Positions 18,536 through 27,639 of a stretch of 64,000 bases of DNA are shown here, one piece after another; position 1 is the stretch's first letter, and each line of letters starts with the position of its first letter. Location: NCBI RefSeq assembly GCF_014873495.1, contig NZ_JADBGF010000001.1, forward strand, positions 1,612,001 to 1,676,000, given 5' to 3'. The notes beneath the pieces are model-generated. The model was not told where the DNA came from. It ran no database searches and saw only the letters and a list, made by a program, of their open reading frames with translations. The stretch comes from Streptomyces stelliscabiei (lineage in GTDB: Bacteria; Actinomycetota; Actinomycetes; Streptomycetales; Streptomycetaceae). A program made the position numbers and the translations under genes.

Positions 18536-20266
18536 CTATGCGGGGTCCCGCGCGAACTCCGTCAGGCTCGTGGAGACGGGCTCGGGACGGCCGTTGTTCT
18601 GGGCGGGCGCGGCGGTCAGTACGTCCAGGTGCTGGTAGCCGTCGGCGACGACGGGGTGCAGGTCGGCCGGGACGCGGCCCGCCAGCAGTCCGTCGCCCGC
18701 GAGCACGGTGAGCGTCGGGTCGGCGGTGAGTCCGTCCGGGTGGACGACGAGCCGCTTCACCTGGGGTGAGCCGGCCAGTTGGAGGTCGGTGACCAGCTTG
18801 GTCGGGAAGTACTGCTCGGTGAAGTCCAGGGGCTGTTGGGCCATGCTGCGGGCCAGTTCCTGGATGTCGGTGACCTCCTTGCCGGCGTCGGTGAACGCGG
18901 TCCCGTCGGCGGAGCGGTACCCGGGATCGTCGGCGTCGCCGACGCGGTCGTAGTTCCGCCAGGTGTAGAGCGGGCCGCCCGGCCGGTCGGGGATCGCTTT
19001 GTACTCGGTGCCGAACAGCGCCGGCCGCGCGTCGCTCCCGTTGGCGGCCGGGAAGTTCTTGTCGACGACCGGCCCGCCGTCGAAGAAGCCGACGCTGCTC
19101 TGCAGGAAGGCCAGCGGGACGGAGTGATCGTCCATCAGGGCGCCGAGGATCGCCTCGTTGCTGAGCCGGAAGTCCTTCACCGTCGGTGACCCGGTGAGGA
19201 AGGTGGCGGTGTCCTTGGAGAACAGGAAGCGGTTGGTGACCTCGATGTTGGTGTTCGGGGGCAGATAGCGCGGCAGGTCGGTCTCGCCGCCCGGGTTCCG
19301 CAGGGCTCCCACCCCGGCGATGGCGAGGAGCGTCATCGTCTCCGGGTTGAGGAGCACCGGCGCCGACAACGAGCGCGGCAGCAGTCCGCTGTCGAGCCCG
19401 GCCTGCACGACGCCGTACCCGAGGCCCACGTCGGGCAGGTTGGTGTCGTCGGGGATGCTGCCGCTGAGGTCGGCGAGCGAGGTGGAGACGGTGGTGTCGA
19501 GGGCGAACCAGCCGGCGCACTGGCGGTGTCCGGCGTCCGCCGTGGTGGCCGGGTCGCCGTCGAAGTCGGCGGTCGCGAAGTACCCGGTGACGACACCGCC
19601 CAGGGAGTGCCCGCCGCACAGCACCTTCTCCTCGCGCACGCGCTGGTCGGGCAGTTCGGCGGTGAGGAGGTCGTACTGGTCGCGTACGGTCCGCTCGATG
19701 CCGAGCTTCGCCATCCAGCCCAGGTCGGCGTTGCCGACGTACCCGTCGAAGGTGCGGCCCGCGACCCGCTTGTCGCGGTAGTAGTAGTCGACGGCCGTGT
19801 GCTGGTCCCCGGAGGCGATTCCGGTGCGGTCCTCCAGGCAGTTGGAGCGCCGGTCCAGGGCCCAGAACTCGATGTGCCGGCCCTGCGCGGCGGCGCGGGC
19901 CACGGTGTTGCGGGCGACACTGTCGAACGCTCCGGCGCCTTCGAGGATGCCCGGCTGGGCGAGGAGGATCCGGTCGGCGTCGGCCGAGGCGGCCGGTCCG
20001 CCGGCGGAGCGGTAGCGCAGGTACGACAGCCAGTCGCACGCCGCCGGGCGCGCCCCGAAGGAGGCCGGCAGCGGCGCCCGTACCCGCACCATGGTCTCGC
20101 TCACTCCGGTGACCGGGCTCGTGGAGGCCACGGCCGTCTCGGTCCGCGCCTGCGCGCCCCGGGCGTCCGGGGCGGCTCCGGTGAGCGCCCCGACGGTCAG
20201 CAGCACCGCCGGTACGACGCCCCGCAACGCTCTGAGGGTTGTTCCTCTCCTGCGACTCGTGTTCAT
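18536..20266 (-). CDS. Secreted alpha/beta-hydrolase-like protein of unknown substrate
   Basis: The protein is 576 aa. The N-terminus is a signal peptide (LRGVVPAVLLTVGALTGAAPDARG). A serine-hydrolase elbow is seen in CGGHSLGGVVTGYF, and many Asp/Gly-rich loops follow. ATG 20266 (MNTSRRRGTTLR) is chosen over an in-frame upstream codon because it sits directly before the basic n-region. I do not recognise the precise family; it looks like a Streptomyces extracellular lipase or esterase-type protein. It converges on the cutinase across the terminator, so it is not in the same transcript, but another exported hydrolase beside the lipid cluster is notable. Confidence 0.65.
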   Translation of the reverse strand: MNTSRRRGTTLRALRGVVPAVLLTVGALTGAAPDARGAQARTETAVASTSPVTGVSETMVRVRAPLPASFGARPAACDWLSYLRYRSAGGPAASADADRILLAQPGILEGAGAFDSVARNTVARAAAQGRHIEFWALDRRSNCLEDRTGIASGDQHTAVDYYYRDKRVAGRTFDGYVGNADLGWMAKLGIERTVRDQYDLLTAELPDQRVREEKVLCGGHSLGGVVTGYFATADFDGDPATTADAGHRQCAGWFALDTTVSTSLADLSGSIPDDTNLPDVGLGYGVVQAGLDSGLLPRSLSAPVLLNPETMTLLAIAGVGALRNPGGETDLPRYLPPNTNIEVTNRFLFSKDTATFLTGSPTVKDFRLSNEAILGALMDDHSVPLAFLQSSVGFFDGGPVVDKNFPAANGSDARPALFGTEYKAIPDRPGGPLYTWRNYDRVGDADDPGYRSADGTAFTDAGKEVTDIQELARSMAQQPLDFTEQYFPTKLVTDLQLAGSPQVKRLVVHPDGLTADPTLTVLAGDGLLAGRVPADLHPVVADGYQHLDVLTAAPAQNNGRPEPVSTSLTEFARDPA

Positions 20267-20376
20267 GCTGGGACGGTAGGACCGCCGCGACGGCCCCACC
20301 TCCCCTTGCTCACAACAACGCAGCCACCGTCGCGACCTTTGTCATCGGGCACCAACTGCCGCCGCCGTGAACGGAG

Positions 20377-20979
20377 TCACAGCCCGTCGCTCACCATCGC
20401 GGCGACGATCCGGACGTGCCGGTCGGCCGCGGTTGCGGAGTACTCGTTGTCGTAGTTGAGACCGTAGGGCCAGAAGTGGCCGCCCCCGGTGGAGATCTTC
20501 GCGCTCGACCCGTCGTACTGCCTCACCAGCGCCGTGGCCCGCGCGCCGGTCCAGGTGCCACTGCCGCCCAGCCGGGACCAGCCCGCGCTGGTGCCCACGC
20601 CTATGGTGTGCGCGATCTCGTGCAGGGCGGTCCGCTCGTTCATGTAGCTGCGGTTGCTGCCGAAGCGGATGGTCCCGTTGAGGTTTCCGTCGGCGGTGGC
20701 CACGCCGGGCTCGTAGCGGACGGTGATGTTCTTGCCGAGATCGCTGAGGTTGTTGTAGCGGGCGACCGCGGCGTTCATGGCCGACGTGATGAGGTTGTAC
20801 GCCGACTGCTGGTCCTGTGTCGGGTTGGCCGCCCGGACGAGGGTCCAGCTGACGGTGGCCGCCGCGGCCTGAGTCCGGGGCACGGGCGCGGCCTGGGGCG
20901 CCGCCTGCGCGACACCGGGTCCGGCGAGCAGCACGGCCGCCAGCGCGGCCACGACCACCTTCTTGCGCGGTGAGTTCAT
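20377..20979 (-). CDS. Small secreted zinc metalloprotease-like protein (HExxHxxG)
   Basis: The protein is 200 aa. The signal peptide is KKVVVAALAAVLLAGPGVAQA. The mature part has ALHEIAHTIGVGTSAGW, a metzincin-like HExxHxxG motif, with YMNERTALHE before it and a C-terminal WPYGLNYDNEYS block. Related Streptomyces proteins often carry a ricin-type domain, which is missing here. ATG 20979 follows AGGAGAG. It is 34 bp downstream of the pectate lyase stop on the same strand, so the two are probably co-transcribed. Peptidase activity is inferred from the motif alone. Confidence 0.7.
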   Translation of the reverse strand: MNSPRKKVVVAALAAVLLAGPGVAQAAPQAAPVPRTQAAAATVSWTLVRAANPTQDQQSAYNLITSAMNAAVARYNNLSDLGKNITVRYEPGVATADGNLNGTIRFGSNRSYMNERTALHEIAHTIGVGTSAGWSRLGGSGTWTGARATALVRQYDGSSAKISTGGGHFWPYGLNYDNEYSATAADRHVRIVAAMVSDGL

Positions 20980-21013
20980 CGGGGTCTCTCCTGTGCTTCG
21001 TGGGGGGAGTTGC

Positions 21014-22027
21014 TCAGGCACCGAGCTTTCCGGTGCCTGCCCCGGCCCTGACGAGGGCCGGGACGTCTGCGGCGGGGTCCAGGGTGTAGGCGTAGTAGGT
21101 GCGCGGCTCGCTCACCGTGCCGTTGGTCTCGCAGGTGCCGGAGCCGGTGAACGCGTTGTTGCGCTGGACCAGCCGGCCCGGCCCGGAGGCGTCGTAGCCA
21201 CTGGCGGAGTAGCAGGGGTGGAGGACGCCCTCGAAGTGGTTGCCCTCGACGACGACACCGGCGTTCATGGTCGAGGCGACGCCGTAGACGGCGTTGCCCT
21301 TGTAGTAGTTGTTGTAGACGTGCACCGGTTCGCCGAAGCGGACGCGGGGGTGCCGTTGCCGTGAGCCGTCGAAGAAGTTGTGGTGGATCGAGACCTTCAG
21401 CTTCCCGGCGTCCTGGCCGCCGTTACCGTCGGAGTGCCCGAGCAGCATGCTCTTGTCGGTCTTGTTGAACCAGTTCCAGGACACGGTGACGTACTGGGCG
21501 CCGCGCACGACGTCGACGGCACCGTCGAGGGGGGCCACGAACTCGTTGTGGTCGATCCAGATGTGGTGGGAGTCCTGGCCGACGTTGATCGCGTCGTCCT
21601 CGGCGTCGGTGAATCTGATGTTGCGCACGATGACGTTGTACGAGCGGTGGAAGTCCAGCCCGCCCCCGTCGACGACGGCCGAGGAACCGACGCCGATGAC
21701 GGTCTTGTTCGGCCGGACGCCCTGCTTGCCGGTGATGTCGACGGTGCCCTGCACGCGGATGACGAGCGGGCCCACCGTGTCGATGTACCGCAGGAACTGC
21801 TCGGTGGTGGTGGCGGTCACGGTGGGGCCGCCGGCCCCTCCGGTGGTGCCGTTCTGCCCGAGCGCGTCGACGGCGGCGAATCCGGTCGGGGATGTCTCCG
21901 CCACGGGTGCCGCCGCGCGGGCGACGGGGTCCGCCTCGACGGGTGCGGTGGCGGTCGCTGTCGCTGTCGCTGTCGCGGCGAGCAGCAGGGCGAGCGTGAG
22001 CGCGGGAACGGTACGTGACGACCTCAT
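21014..22027 (-). CDS. Secreted pectate lyase, polysaccharide lyase family 1
   Basis: The protein is 337 aa. An unusually Ala-Thr-rich signal region is coded partly by a GTCGCT hexanucleotide repeat (21954-21977). The mature parallel beta-helix has the PL1 hallmarks GFAAVDALGQNG, SHHIWIDHNEF, a calcium-binding DGAVDV stretch, YVTVSWNWFNKTDK and IHHNFFDGSRQRHPRVRFG. The RHPRVR motif holds the catalytic Arg. It cleaves polygalacturonate outside the cell by beta-elimination. The ATG follows GGGAGGAA. It diverges from the GH30 gene, and a perfect 12-bp palindrome lies between them. Confidence 0.92.
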   Translation of the reverse strand: MRSSRTVPALTLALLLAATATATATATAPVEADPVARAAAPVAETSPTGFAAVDALGQNGTTGGAGGPTVTATTTEQFLRYIDTVGPLVIRVQGTVDITGKQGVRPNKTVIGVGSSAVVDGGGLDFHRSYNVIVRNIRFTDAEDDAINVGQDSHHIWIDHNEFVAPLDGAVDVVRGAQYVTVSWNWFNKTDKSMLLGHSDGNGGQDAGKLKVSIHHNFFDGSRQRHPRVRFGEPVHVYNNYYKGNAVYGVASTMNAGVVVEGNHFEGVLHPCYSASGYDASGPGRLVQRNNAFTGSGTCETNGTVSEPRTYYAYTLDPAADVPALVRAGAGTGKLGA

Positions 22028-22105
22028 ACGGTTCCTCCCGGGACGAGTGGGGACGTTCCTGGGCCGTGCGATCGGTCGTGCCAAATCCATGAACAACAAG
22101 GGCTA

Positions 22106-22117
22106 GAAAGCGCTTTC
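22106..22117. promoter_or_regulatory. Palindrome GAAAGCGCTTTC, LacI-type operator candidate
   Basis: This perfect 12-bp palindrome with a central CG, as in LacI/GalR operators, sits in the 167-bp space between the divergent pectate lyase and GH30 galactanase starts. It is in an AT-richer patch suited to promoters. It may coordinate both genes. The two LacI genes nearest to it are pseudogenes. Confidence 0.55.
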
Positions 22118-22194
22118 AGTTTCCTGAATGCTAAGCACGTGTTTTGACCATGTCAACGAAACGGCGTTCGCCTCGTGTTGTGGAAGGGAGTGTC

Positions 22195-25100
22195 GTGACC
22201 CCACGACATCGCATCGTCAGGGCATTGGCGCCCATGTTCCCCCTGGTACTCGGCGCCGGTCTGATGACGGCCCCGCCGGCGACCGCGGACACGACGGCCA
22301 CGGCGGCCTCGGCGCCGAACTCCGTCACCGTACGGATCGACCCGTCGTACCAGCAGCCGGAGTTCGAGGGATGGGGCACCAGCCTCGTCTGGTTCGCCAA
22401 CGCCACGGGCGGCTATCCGGAGCCCATCCGAAGACGGCTCGTCGACATGCTGTTCGGTGAGGACGGGCTCCGCCTCAACATCGCGCGCTACAACATCGGC
22501 GGCGGCAACGCCCCCGACGTCCGCAAGGACTACATGAAGGCCGGCGCGACGATGGACGGCTTCTGGAAGGCACCGGCGGGCACCACCCGGCAGGACATGG
22601 AGTGGTGGGACCCGGACGACCCCGACCACTGGGACTGGAACGCCGACCCGGGCCAGCGCTGGTGGGTGGACCAGGTCAAGGACAAGATCACCAAGTGGGA
22701 GGCGTTCAGCAACTCGCCGCCGTGGTTCCAGACCGTCAACGGTTATGTCTCCGGCGGCTTCGACGCGAACACCGACCAGATCCGCGCGGACCGCGTCGAC
22801 GAGTTCGCCGCCTATCTGGTGCGGGTCACCGAGGAGATGGAGAAGCGGCACGGCATCGACTTCGACACCATCGCCCCGCTGAACGAGCCCAACACCAACT
22901 ACTGGGGCACCCAGATCGGCGCCGACGGTCAGCCCACCGGCGGCCGTCAGGAAGGCGCGCACGCCGGCCCCGCCCTCCAGCAGAAGGTGCTCCTCGCCCT
23001 CGCCAAGGCGCTGCGCGGAGCGAAGACCGACGCCGCGATCTCGGCGATGGACGAGACCAACCCGACGATCTTCACGCAGAACTGGAACGCCTACGACGCC
23101 TCCGCCCGGGCGGCCGTCCCCCAGCTCAACGTGCACACCTACGGCACCGGCATGCGCACCAGTGCGCGTGACATCGCCAAGGGCGCGGACAAGAAGCTCT
23201 GGATGAGCGAGGTCGAGGGCACCTGGGGCACCGGCAGCGACTTCACGACCATGGAACCGGGCCTCGGTATGGCCACCCGTATGGTCGACGACATGCGTGA
23301 ACTGGAGCCGTCCGCCTGGGTGTTCTGGCAGCCGATCGAGGACTCGATCCCGCAGGCCGCGGCCGGCAAGAACTGGGGCAGCATCCACGTCCCGTTCAAC
23401 TGCACGGCCACGGACACCCTGGAGACCTGCCCGATCCGGGCCAACTCCAAGTTCGACACCATCCGGAACTTCACCCATCACATCCGGCCCGGCGACCACT
23501 TCGTGAAGGTCGACGACCCCTCCAGCGTCGCCGCCGTCCGCAAGTCCGGCCGGTCGGCCACCGTCGTCCACGTCAACGGCGGTACGACCGCCCGTTCCGT
23601 CACCCTGGACCTGTCGCGCTTCCGCAAGATCGACGCGGGCGCCACCGTCACCCCCGTGGTGACCAGCGCGGGCGGGGCCCTGGTCAAGGGCACCCCGGTC
23701 CCGGTGACCGATCGCTCGGCCACCCTCGACGTCCCCGCCAAGTCCGTCACCACGTTCCTGGTCGAGGGCGTCCGCGGTGCGGACAAGGACGCCGCCCTCG
23801 TCCAGCCCGGTCACGTCTACCGCCTCCAGGGCACGCAGAGCGGCAAGGCGTTCACCCCCTCGCAGGACGGCACCGGTGTCGTCCTGCGCACCACCGACGC
23901 CGCGAGCGCCCGGCAGCTGTGGTCGGTGGAGCAGCTGACCTCCGGCACCGGCAACCGTGAGCGCTACGCCCTGACCAACGCGGAGACCGGCAGGCGGCTC
24001 GCCGTGCGCGACAACCAGGCCGTCCTCGAAGAGGCCACCGCGGGCGAGGTGCCCGCCGCCGCGCAGTGGCTCATGTCCACCACCGGCGACGGCAGTTGGA
24101 CGGTGGTGAACGCCGCCACCGGCCGTCTCCTCGACGTCACCGGGCAGTCGTCGGCGGACGGCGCCAAGGTGTCGACGTACACCCCGACGTCGGCGGACAA
24201 CCAGCGCTGGGCCGTGAGCGACGAGACCGTGCTGAGCACCGAGCGGGCGGAGGCGTTCACCGTCCCGGGTCTGCGGCCGAAGCTGCCGGAGACGGTGACC
24301 CCGGTGCTCCGCGACGGCGCCCGGGGCTCCGTGCCCGTGGTGTGGGAGCTGCCGGCGGACCGCAAGTGGCGCAAGTCCGGGACCGTACGCGTCAAGGGCG
24401 AGGCCACCGACGTCCTCGGCCGGAAGATCCCCGCGGAGGCCCTCGTCACCGTCGACACGATCGCCTCGACCGTCCCCGGTCGCGCCAAGACGTATGCGGG
24501 GGGCGAGCCGGACCTTCCGAAAACGGTGGTCGGCGTCGGCCGGGACGGCGGCCGGACCGCCCTTCCGGTGACCTGGGACCGGGTTCCCGACGGGGCGTTC
24601 GACAAGAAGGGCGTCGTGACCCTGACCGGCAGCGCGGAGGTCGTCGACGGTTCCACGGTCGACGCGAGCGTACGCGTCCAGGTCACCGAGGCCGCGGTGA
24701 CCAACATCGCGCCCGACGCGGGCGTGTCCGTCGCCGCCACCTACACCGAGAGCGGCTACTCCGCCGAGCGGCTGCGCAACGGCAACACCGCCGAGAAGGC
24801 CTGGTCCAACTGGAGGTCGGGCACCAAGAACCCGTCCGACACCATCACCTTCGGCCTGCCGAAGGCCCGCGACCTGAGCCGCGTCGTCGCCCACTTCCAC
24901 CGGGACGGCACCAACGTCTCCTTCCCGCAGAGCCTGAAGGTGCAGGTCAGGGCGGCGGCGGACGGCCTCTGGACCGACGCGGGCGGACCCGTCACGGTCG
25001 GCACCGAAGGCACTCCGGTGATCGATGTCCCCCTCGACGCGGGCCCGGTGACCGGGGTGCGCGTGGTCATGACCGCGCGGCAGGGCGGCTACATCACCAT

Positions 25101-25392
25101 GGGCGAGGTCGAGGTGTACGCCAAGGCCCCCGGCGCCTCCTCGGACGCCGCCGCCTCCTCCGTCGAGGTCGACGGGAAGCCGGTCGCCTCCTTCGACCCC
25201 GGCACCACCGACTACCGGGTCGTCACCGACGACCCTGCCCGGGCGGAGGTCACGGCGACGGCGCGCGACCCGTACGCGACCGTCACCGTGGACAGGACCG
25301 ACGGATCCGGTGAGGCCTCGGCCGTCGTCACCGTGCGCGGTGAGGACGGTTCCGAGACCCGGAAGTACCGGATCGAGCTGGTACGCGGCTGA
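22195..25392 (+). CDS. Multidomain GH30 (subfamily 5-like) endo-beta-1,6-galactanase
   Basis: The protein is 1065 aa. A signal peptide covers about 1-32. The GH30 barrel spans about 35-470 with EFEGWGTSLVWFAN, NIARYNIGGGNAPDV, acid/base Glu231 in APLNEPNTNYWG and nucleophile in LWMSEVEGT (Glu339). A ricin/CBM13-like region spans about 550-690, with two Ig-like repeats at 690-840, a discoidin/CBM32-like domain at 845-985 (NIAPDAGVSVAATYTESGYS), and a C-terminal cadherin-like sheet. Close family members split beta-1,6-galactan of arabinogalactan. GTG 22195 has GGAAGGGAG upstream; the ATG at 22144 lacks one. The gene ends at a strong hairpin. The carbohydrate-binding add-ons suggest plant cell-wall targets. 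Confidence 0.88.
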   Translation: MTPRHRIVRALAPMFPLVLGAGLMTAPPATADTTATAASAPNSVTVRIDPSYQQPEFEGWGTSLVWFANATGGYPEPIRRRLVDMLFGEDGLRLNIARYNIGGGNAPDVRKDYMKAGATMDGFWKAPAGTTRQDMEWWDPDDPDHWDWNADPGQRWWVDQVKDKITKWEAFSNSPPWFQTVNGYVSGGFDANTDQIRADRVDEFAAYLVRVTEEMEKRHGIDFDTIAPLNEPNTNYWGTQIGADGQPTGGRQEGAHAGPALQQKVLLALAKALRGAKTDAAISAMDETNPTIFTQNWNAYDASARAAVPQLNVHTYGTGMRTSARDIAKGADKKLWMSEVEGTWGTGSDFTTMEPGLGMATRMVDDMRELEPSAWVFWQPIEDSIPQAAAGKNWGSIHVPFNCTATDTLETCPIRANSKFDTIRNFTHHIRPGDHFVKVDDPSSVAAVRKSGRSATVVHVNGGTTARSVTLDLSRFRKIDAGATVTPVVTSAGGALVKGTPVPVTDRSATLDVPAKSVTTFLVEGVRGADKDAALVQPGHVYRLQGTQSGKAFTPSQDGTGVVLRTTDAASARQLWSVEQLTSGTGNRERYALTNAETGRRLAVRDNQAVLEEATAGEVPAAAQWLMSTTGDGSWTVVNAATGRLLDVTGQSSADGAKVSTYTPTSADNQRWAVSDETVLSTERAEAFTVPGLRPKLPETVTPVLRDGARGSVPVVWELPADRKWRKSGTVRVKGEATDVLGRKIPAEALVTVDTIASTVPGRAKTYAGGEPDLPKTVVGVGRDGGRTALPVTWDRVPDGAFDKKGVVTLTGSAEVVDGSTVDASVRVQVTEAAVTNIAPDAGVSVAATYTESGYSAERLRNGNTAEKAWSNWRSGTKNPSDTITFGLPKARDLSRVVAHFHRDGTNVSFPQSLKVQVRAAADGLWTDAGGPVTVGTEGTPVIDVPLDAGPVTGVRVVMTARQGGYITMGEVEVYAKAPGASSDAAASSVEVDGKPVASFDPGTTDYRVVTDDPARAEVTATARDPYATVTVDRTDGSGEASAVVTVRGEDGSETRKYRIELVRG

Positions 25393-25436
25393 GGTGAACC
25401 GGCCGGGGGCCACGAGCGGGCCCCCGCCGGTTCACC
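25393..25436. terminator. Bidirectional hairpin terminator
   Basis: GGTGAACCGGC pairs with GCCGGTTCACC and is followed inward by a GGGGGCC/GGCCCCC stem with a one-base bulge. It begins directly after the GH30 stop and lies before the stop of the convergent GH5 gene. Confidence 0.85.
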
Positions 25437-25450
25437 GCGTCACGGCCCGG

Positions 25451-27121
25451 TCAACTCTTCGCGCAGGCCGCCCCGTTGAGCGTGAAGGCCGTCGGCGCGG
25501 TGTTCGTGGCGCCCTTGCCGCCGATGAACCCGAGCGTCACCGAGCCCGCGGCCGGGATGGTGGAGGTGTAGGAAGCGGGCTTCACGCTCACCGATCCACC
25601 GCTCTGCGTGGGAGTCCCGCCCCACATGTTGCCGATGGTCTGGCCGTCGGCGAAGGCGAAGGCGAGGGTCCAGCCGCTGACGGCGGTGGTGCCGGTGTTG
25701 CGGATGACGATCTCGCCCTGGAAGCCGCCGGGCCACTCGTTGGTGGCCCGGTACGTCACCGCGCAGTTCCCGGCGGGGGTGCCACCGCCCTCGTCCGTCG
25801 TGATGTTCACCGTGGCCGAACGGTTCGACCGGTTCCCGGCGGCGTCACGGGCGTAGACGGCGAAGGTGTACGCCGTGCCGGCCGTGAGACCGGTCAGGGT
25901 CGCCGAGTGGGTGGTGGAGGCGGCGAGCCTGGTCTCGGTGGAGCCGCTCACCCTGACGATGTCGTAGCCGGTGACGCCGACGTTGTCCGTCGCGGCGGTC
26001 CAGGACAGGGTGGCGGAGGTCGCGGTCACCGCGGAGGCGGTCGGTGTGCCGGGGGTGGTCGGCGCCTGGGTGTCGCCCGGGGTGCCGCCGAAGACCGTGG
26101 CCTCCTTCGCCGTCCGCGCGATGCCGTTCGCGCCGTTGAAGATGCGCTCGCCCCAGGCGCTGAGCCGGGTGGGGTCGAAGCCGATCGACAGGTCGAGGAC
26201 CGGGTCGGTGTTGCCGCTCCAGGACCAGGCCAGGTAACCGAGGTCCAGCCGCTCGGCGGCGGCCATCATGGTGTCCTCGTCCGGGTCGCCCCACTGGTCG
26301 GCGGGCCCGCCGAACTCGCCGATGAGGAGGGGCAGTCCGGCGTCCACGAAGGCGTTCAGGTAGTCCGTGATCTCGGCGGCGGTGTCGAAGACGCTGTACA
26401 TGTGGATCGAGAAGATGAGATCGCCGGTGGTGTCGGCGTCGTACACGGACCGGGCGTTGGCGCGCATGACGCCCTGCCAGTCCTGGCCCCAGTTGGGCGC
26501 GTCGACCATGATCGTGTGCTCGAAGCCCGCGGCTCGCAGCTTCTGCACGGCGGCCTTGGTGGGGGCGGTCCAGCCCGCGGGGTCGGTGTTGCCCCAGGGC
26601 TCGTTGCCGATGTTGACGATGACGTAGTTCTCCTCGCCGGCGAGGACGTCCTTGAGGCTGATCCAGTAGTCGGCCGCGTGGTCGAGCGTCCCGGCCGCGG
26701 CCTCCTCGCCGTATCCGGTGGTGTCGTGCACCTCCAGGACGCAGATGAGCCGGTTGGCCTTGCACTGGGCGACGACGTTCGCCACGTCGGCGGGGCTGTT
26801 CTTCGTCCACCGGTGCCCGTCGGAGAGGACGACACGGACGGTGTTGGCGCCGAGCGCCTTGATGTCGGCCAGCGACCGCGTCTCGCCCGGGTACCAGGTG
26901 TGGGCGTGGTTGACGCCGCGCATCACGAAGTCGTTGCCGTTGCCCTCCACGAGCCGGCCGTCGCTGATGTGCAGGCCGGTGGCCCGGGCGTCGGACGCCG
27001 ACTGGGCCAGGGCGACGGCCGGGGCGAGGACGCCGAGGAGCGCGAGTCCGATCAGGCCGGCGAGTCCTGCCAGCAGGGTGGTCAGGGGGTTTCTTCGCTG
27101 CGTGCTTCGTCCTGTTCTCAT
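25451..27121 (-). CDS. Secreted GH5 (subfamily 8) beta-mannanase with FnIII and CBM2
   Basis: The protein is 556 aa. The signal peptide ends near residue 45. The GH5_8 barrel spans about 46-345 with RGVNHAHTWYPG, LEVHDTTGYGE, acid/base Glu174 in NIGNEPWG, IHMYSVF, and nucleophile Glu269 in LLIGEFGGP. An FnIII linker lies at about 355-440. A C-terminal cellulose-binding CBM2 with flanking Cys covers 455-556 (EWPGGFQGEI, GWTLAF). It cuts beta-mannan and glucomannan in plant walls. The ATG is preceded by TTGGAG. A perfect CebR box lies 68 bp upstream, so expression should follow cellobiose like the CE2 esterase. Confidence 0.93.
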   Translation of the reverse strand: MRTGRSTQRRNPLTTLLAGLAGLIGLALLGVLAPAVALAQSASDARATGLHISDGRLVEGNGNDFVMRGVNHAHTWYPGETRSLADIKALGANTVRVVLSDGHRWTKNSPADVANVVAQCKANRLICVLEVHDTTGYGEEAAAGTLDHAADYWISLKDVLAGEENYVIVNIGNEPWGNTDPAGWTAPTKAAVQKLRAAGFEHTIMVDAPNWGQDWQGVMRANARSVYDADTTGDLIFSIHMYSVFDTAAEITDYLNAFVDAGLPLLIGEFGGPADQWGDPDEDTMMAAAERLDLGYLAWSWSGNTDPVLDLSIGFDPTRLSAWGERIFNGANGIARTAKEATVFGGTPGDTQAPTTPGTPTASAVTATSATLSWTAATDNVGVTGYDIVRVSGSTETRLAASTTHSATLTGLTAGTAYTFAVYARDAAGNRSNRSATVNITTDEGGGTPAGNCAVTYRATNEWPGGFQGEIVIRNTGTTAVSGWTLAFAFADGQTIGNMWGGTPTQSGGSVSVKPASYTSTIPAAGSVTLGFIGGKGATNTAPTAFTLNGAACAKS

Positions 27122-27189
27122 TGCGACTCCAAGTGGGGGTGGGCGCCGAGAAGCTCAGGCATCAGTAGAGGTGTGGGGGGTGGGCAGTG

Positions 27190-27203
27190 TGGGAGCGCTC
27201 CCA
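27190..27203. promoter_or_regulatory. CebR operator (perfect palindrome TGGGAGCGCTCCCA)
   Basis: This is identical to the box at 4961-4974. It lies upstream of the minus-strand mannanase gene, 68 bp from its ATG. It is the second member of a probable local CebR regulon. Confidence 0.92.
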
Positions 27204-27273
27204 TAGACCCATCAAGCCGCGTACACGTCAACCCTGCGCGCACGTTCGGGGCGCTCGGCTCTGTCGGGCCGTC

Positions 27274-27310
27274 TCGGCCCGTTCGGCCCGTTCGGCCCGT
27301 TCGGCTGGCT
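27274..27310. repeat. Short TCGGCCCGT tandem repeat
   Basis: Three exact 9-bp copies at 27274, 27283 and 27292 are followed by a degenerate fourth copy. The array is in the intergenic region behind the mannanase promoter. It is probably a slippage product. Confidence 0.7.
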
Positions 27311-27325
27311 CGGCCCGCGGCGCAC

Positions 27326-27466
27326 TCAGCGCCGAAGACCGGCCCGGACCGCCACGGCGACCACCGCGTCCCGTTCCGCTCCGGTGAGCCGGCCCTCGGA
27401 GACCCACGCGTCGGCGAGGGCCCGTACGGCCCCCACGAGCGTTCGGCGGGTGGGGGGTTGGGACAT
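27326..27466 (-). CDS. Hypothetical 46-residue protein
   Basis: A short frame runs from ATG 27466 to TGA 27326. It starts MSQPPTRRTLVGAVRALADA and ends VVAVAVRAGLRR. Third codon positions are almost all G or C, as in the real genes here, and the product is a plausible two-helix, weakly basic peptide. There is only a weak ribosome site (GTGAAG), and I do not recognise a family. It lies upstream of the mannanase promoter on the same strand, next to a LacI remnant, so it could be a fragment of a lost gene. Confidence 0.4.
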   Translation of the reverse strand: MSQPPTRRTLVGAVRALADAWVSEGRLTGAERDAVVAVAVRAGLRR

Positions 27467-27639
27467 GCTTCACGACTGCGATCATCGGTCGTTCGGTGGG
27501 GGGTGTGGAGCAGTGGGGGTCGCCGGGTGACCGCCCGGTCGGGGCGGGGCGGGGGCCAACCAGTGGTCAGGAGGGCCCGTCGAGACGACCGTGGGGGCGA
27601 GACGGTACACAGCCCCCGTCACGGCTCGCCCCGCCTGGG

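Noticed and set aside
22153..25413. A 1086-codon frame antisense to the GH30 gene
   Set aside because: It is a mirror frame of a gene with strong third-position GC bias. It has no domain similarity and the plus-strand GH30 is unambiguous.
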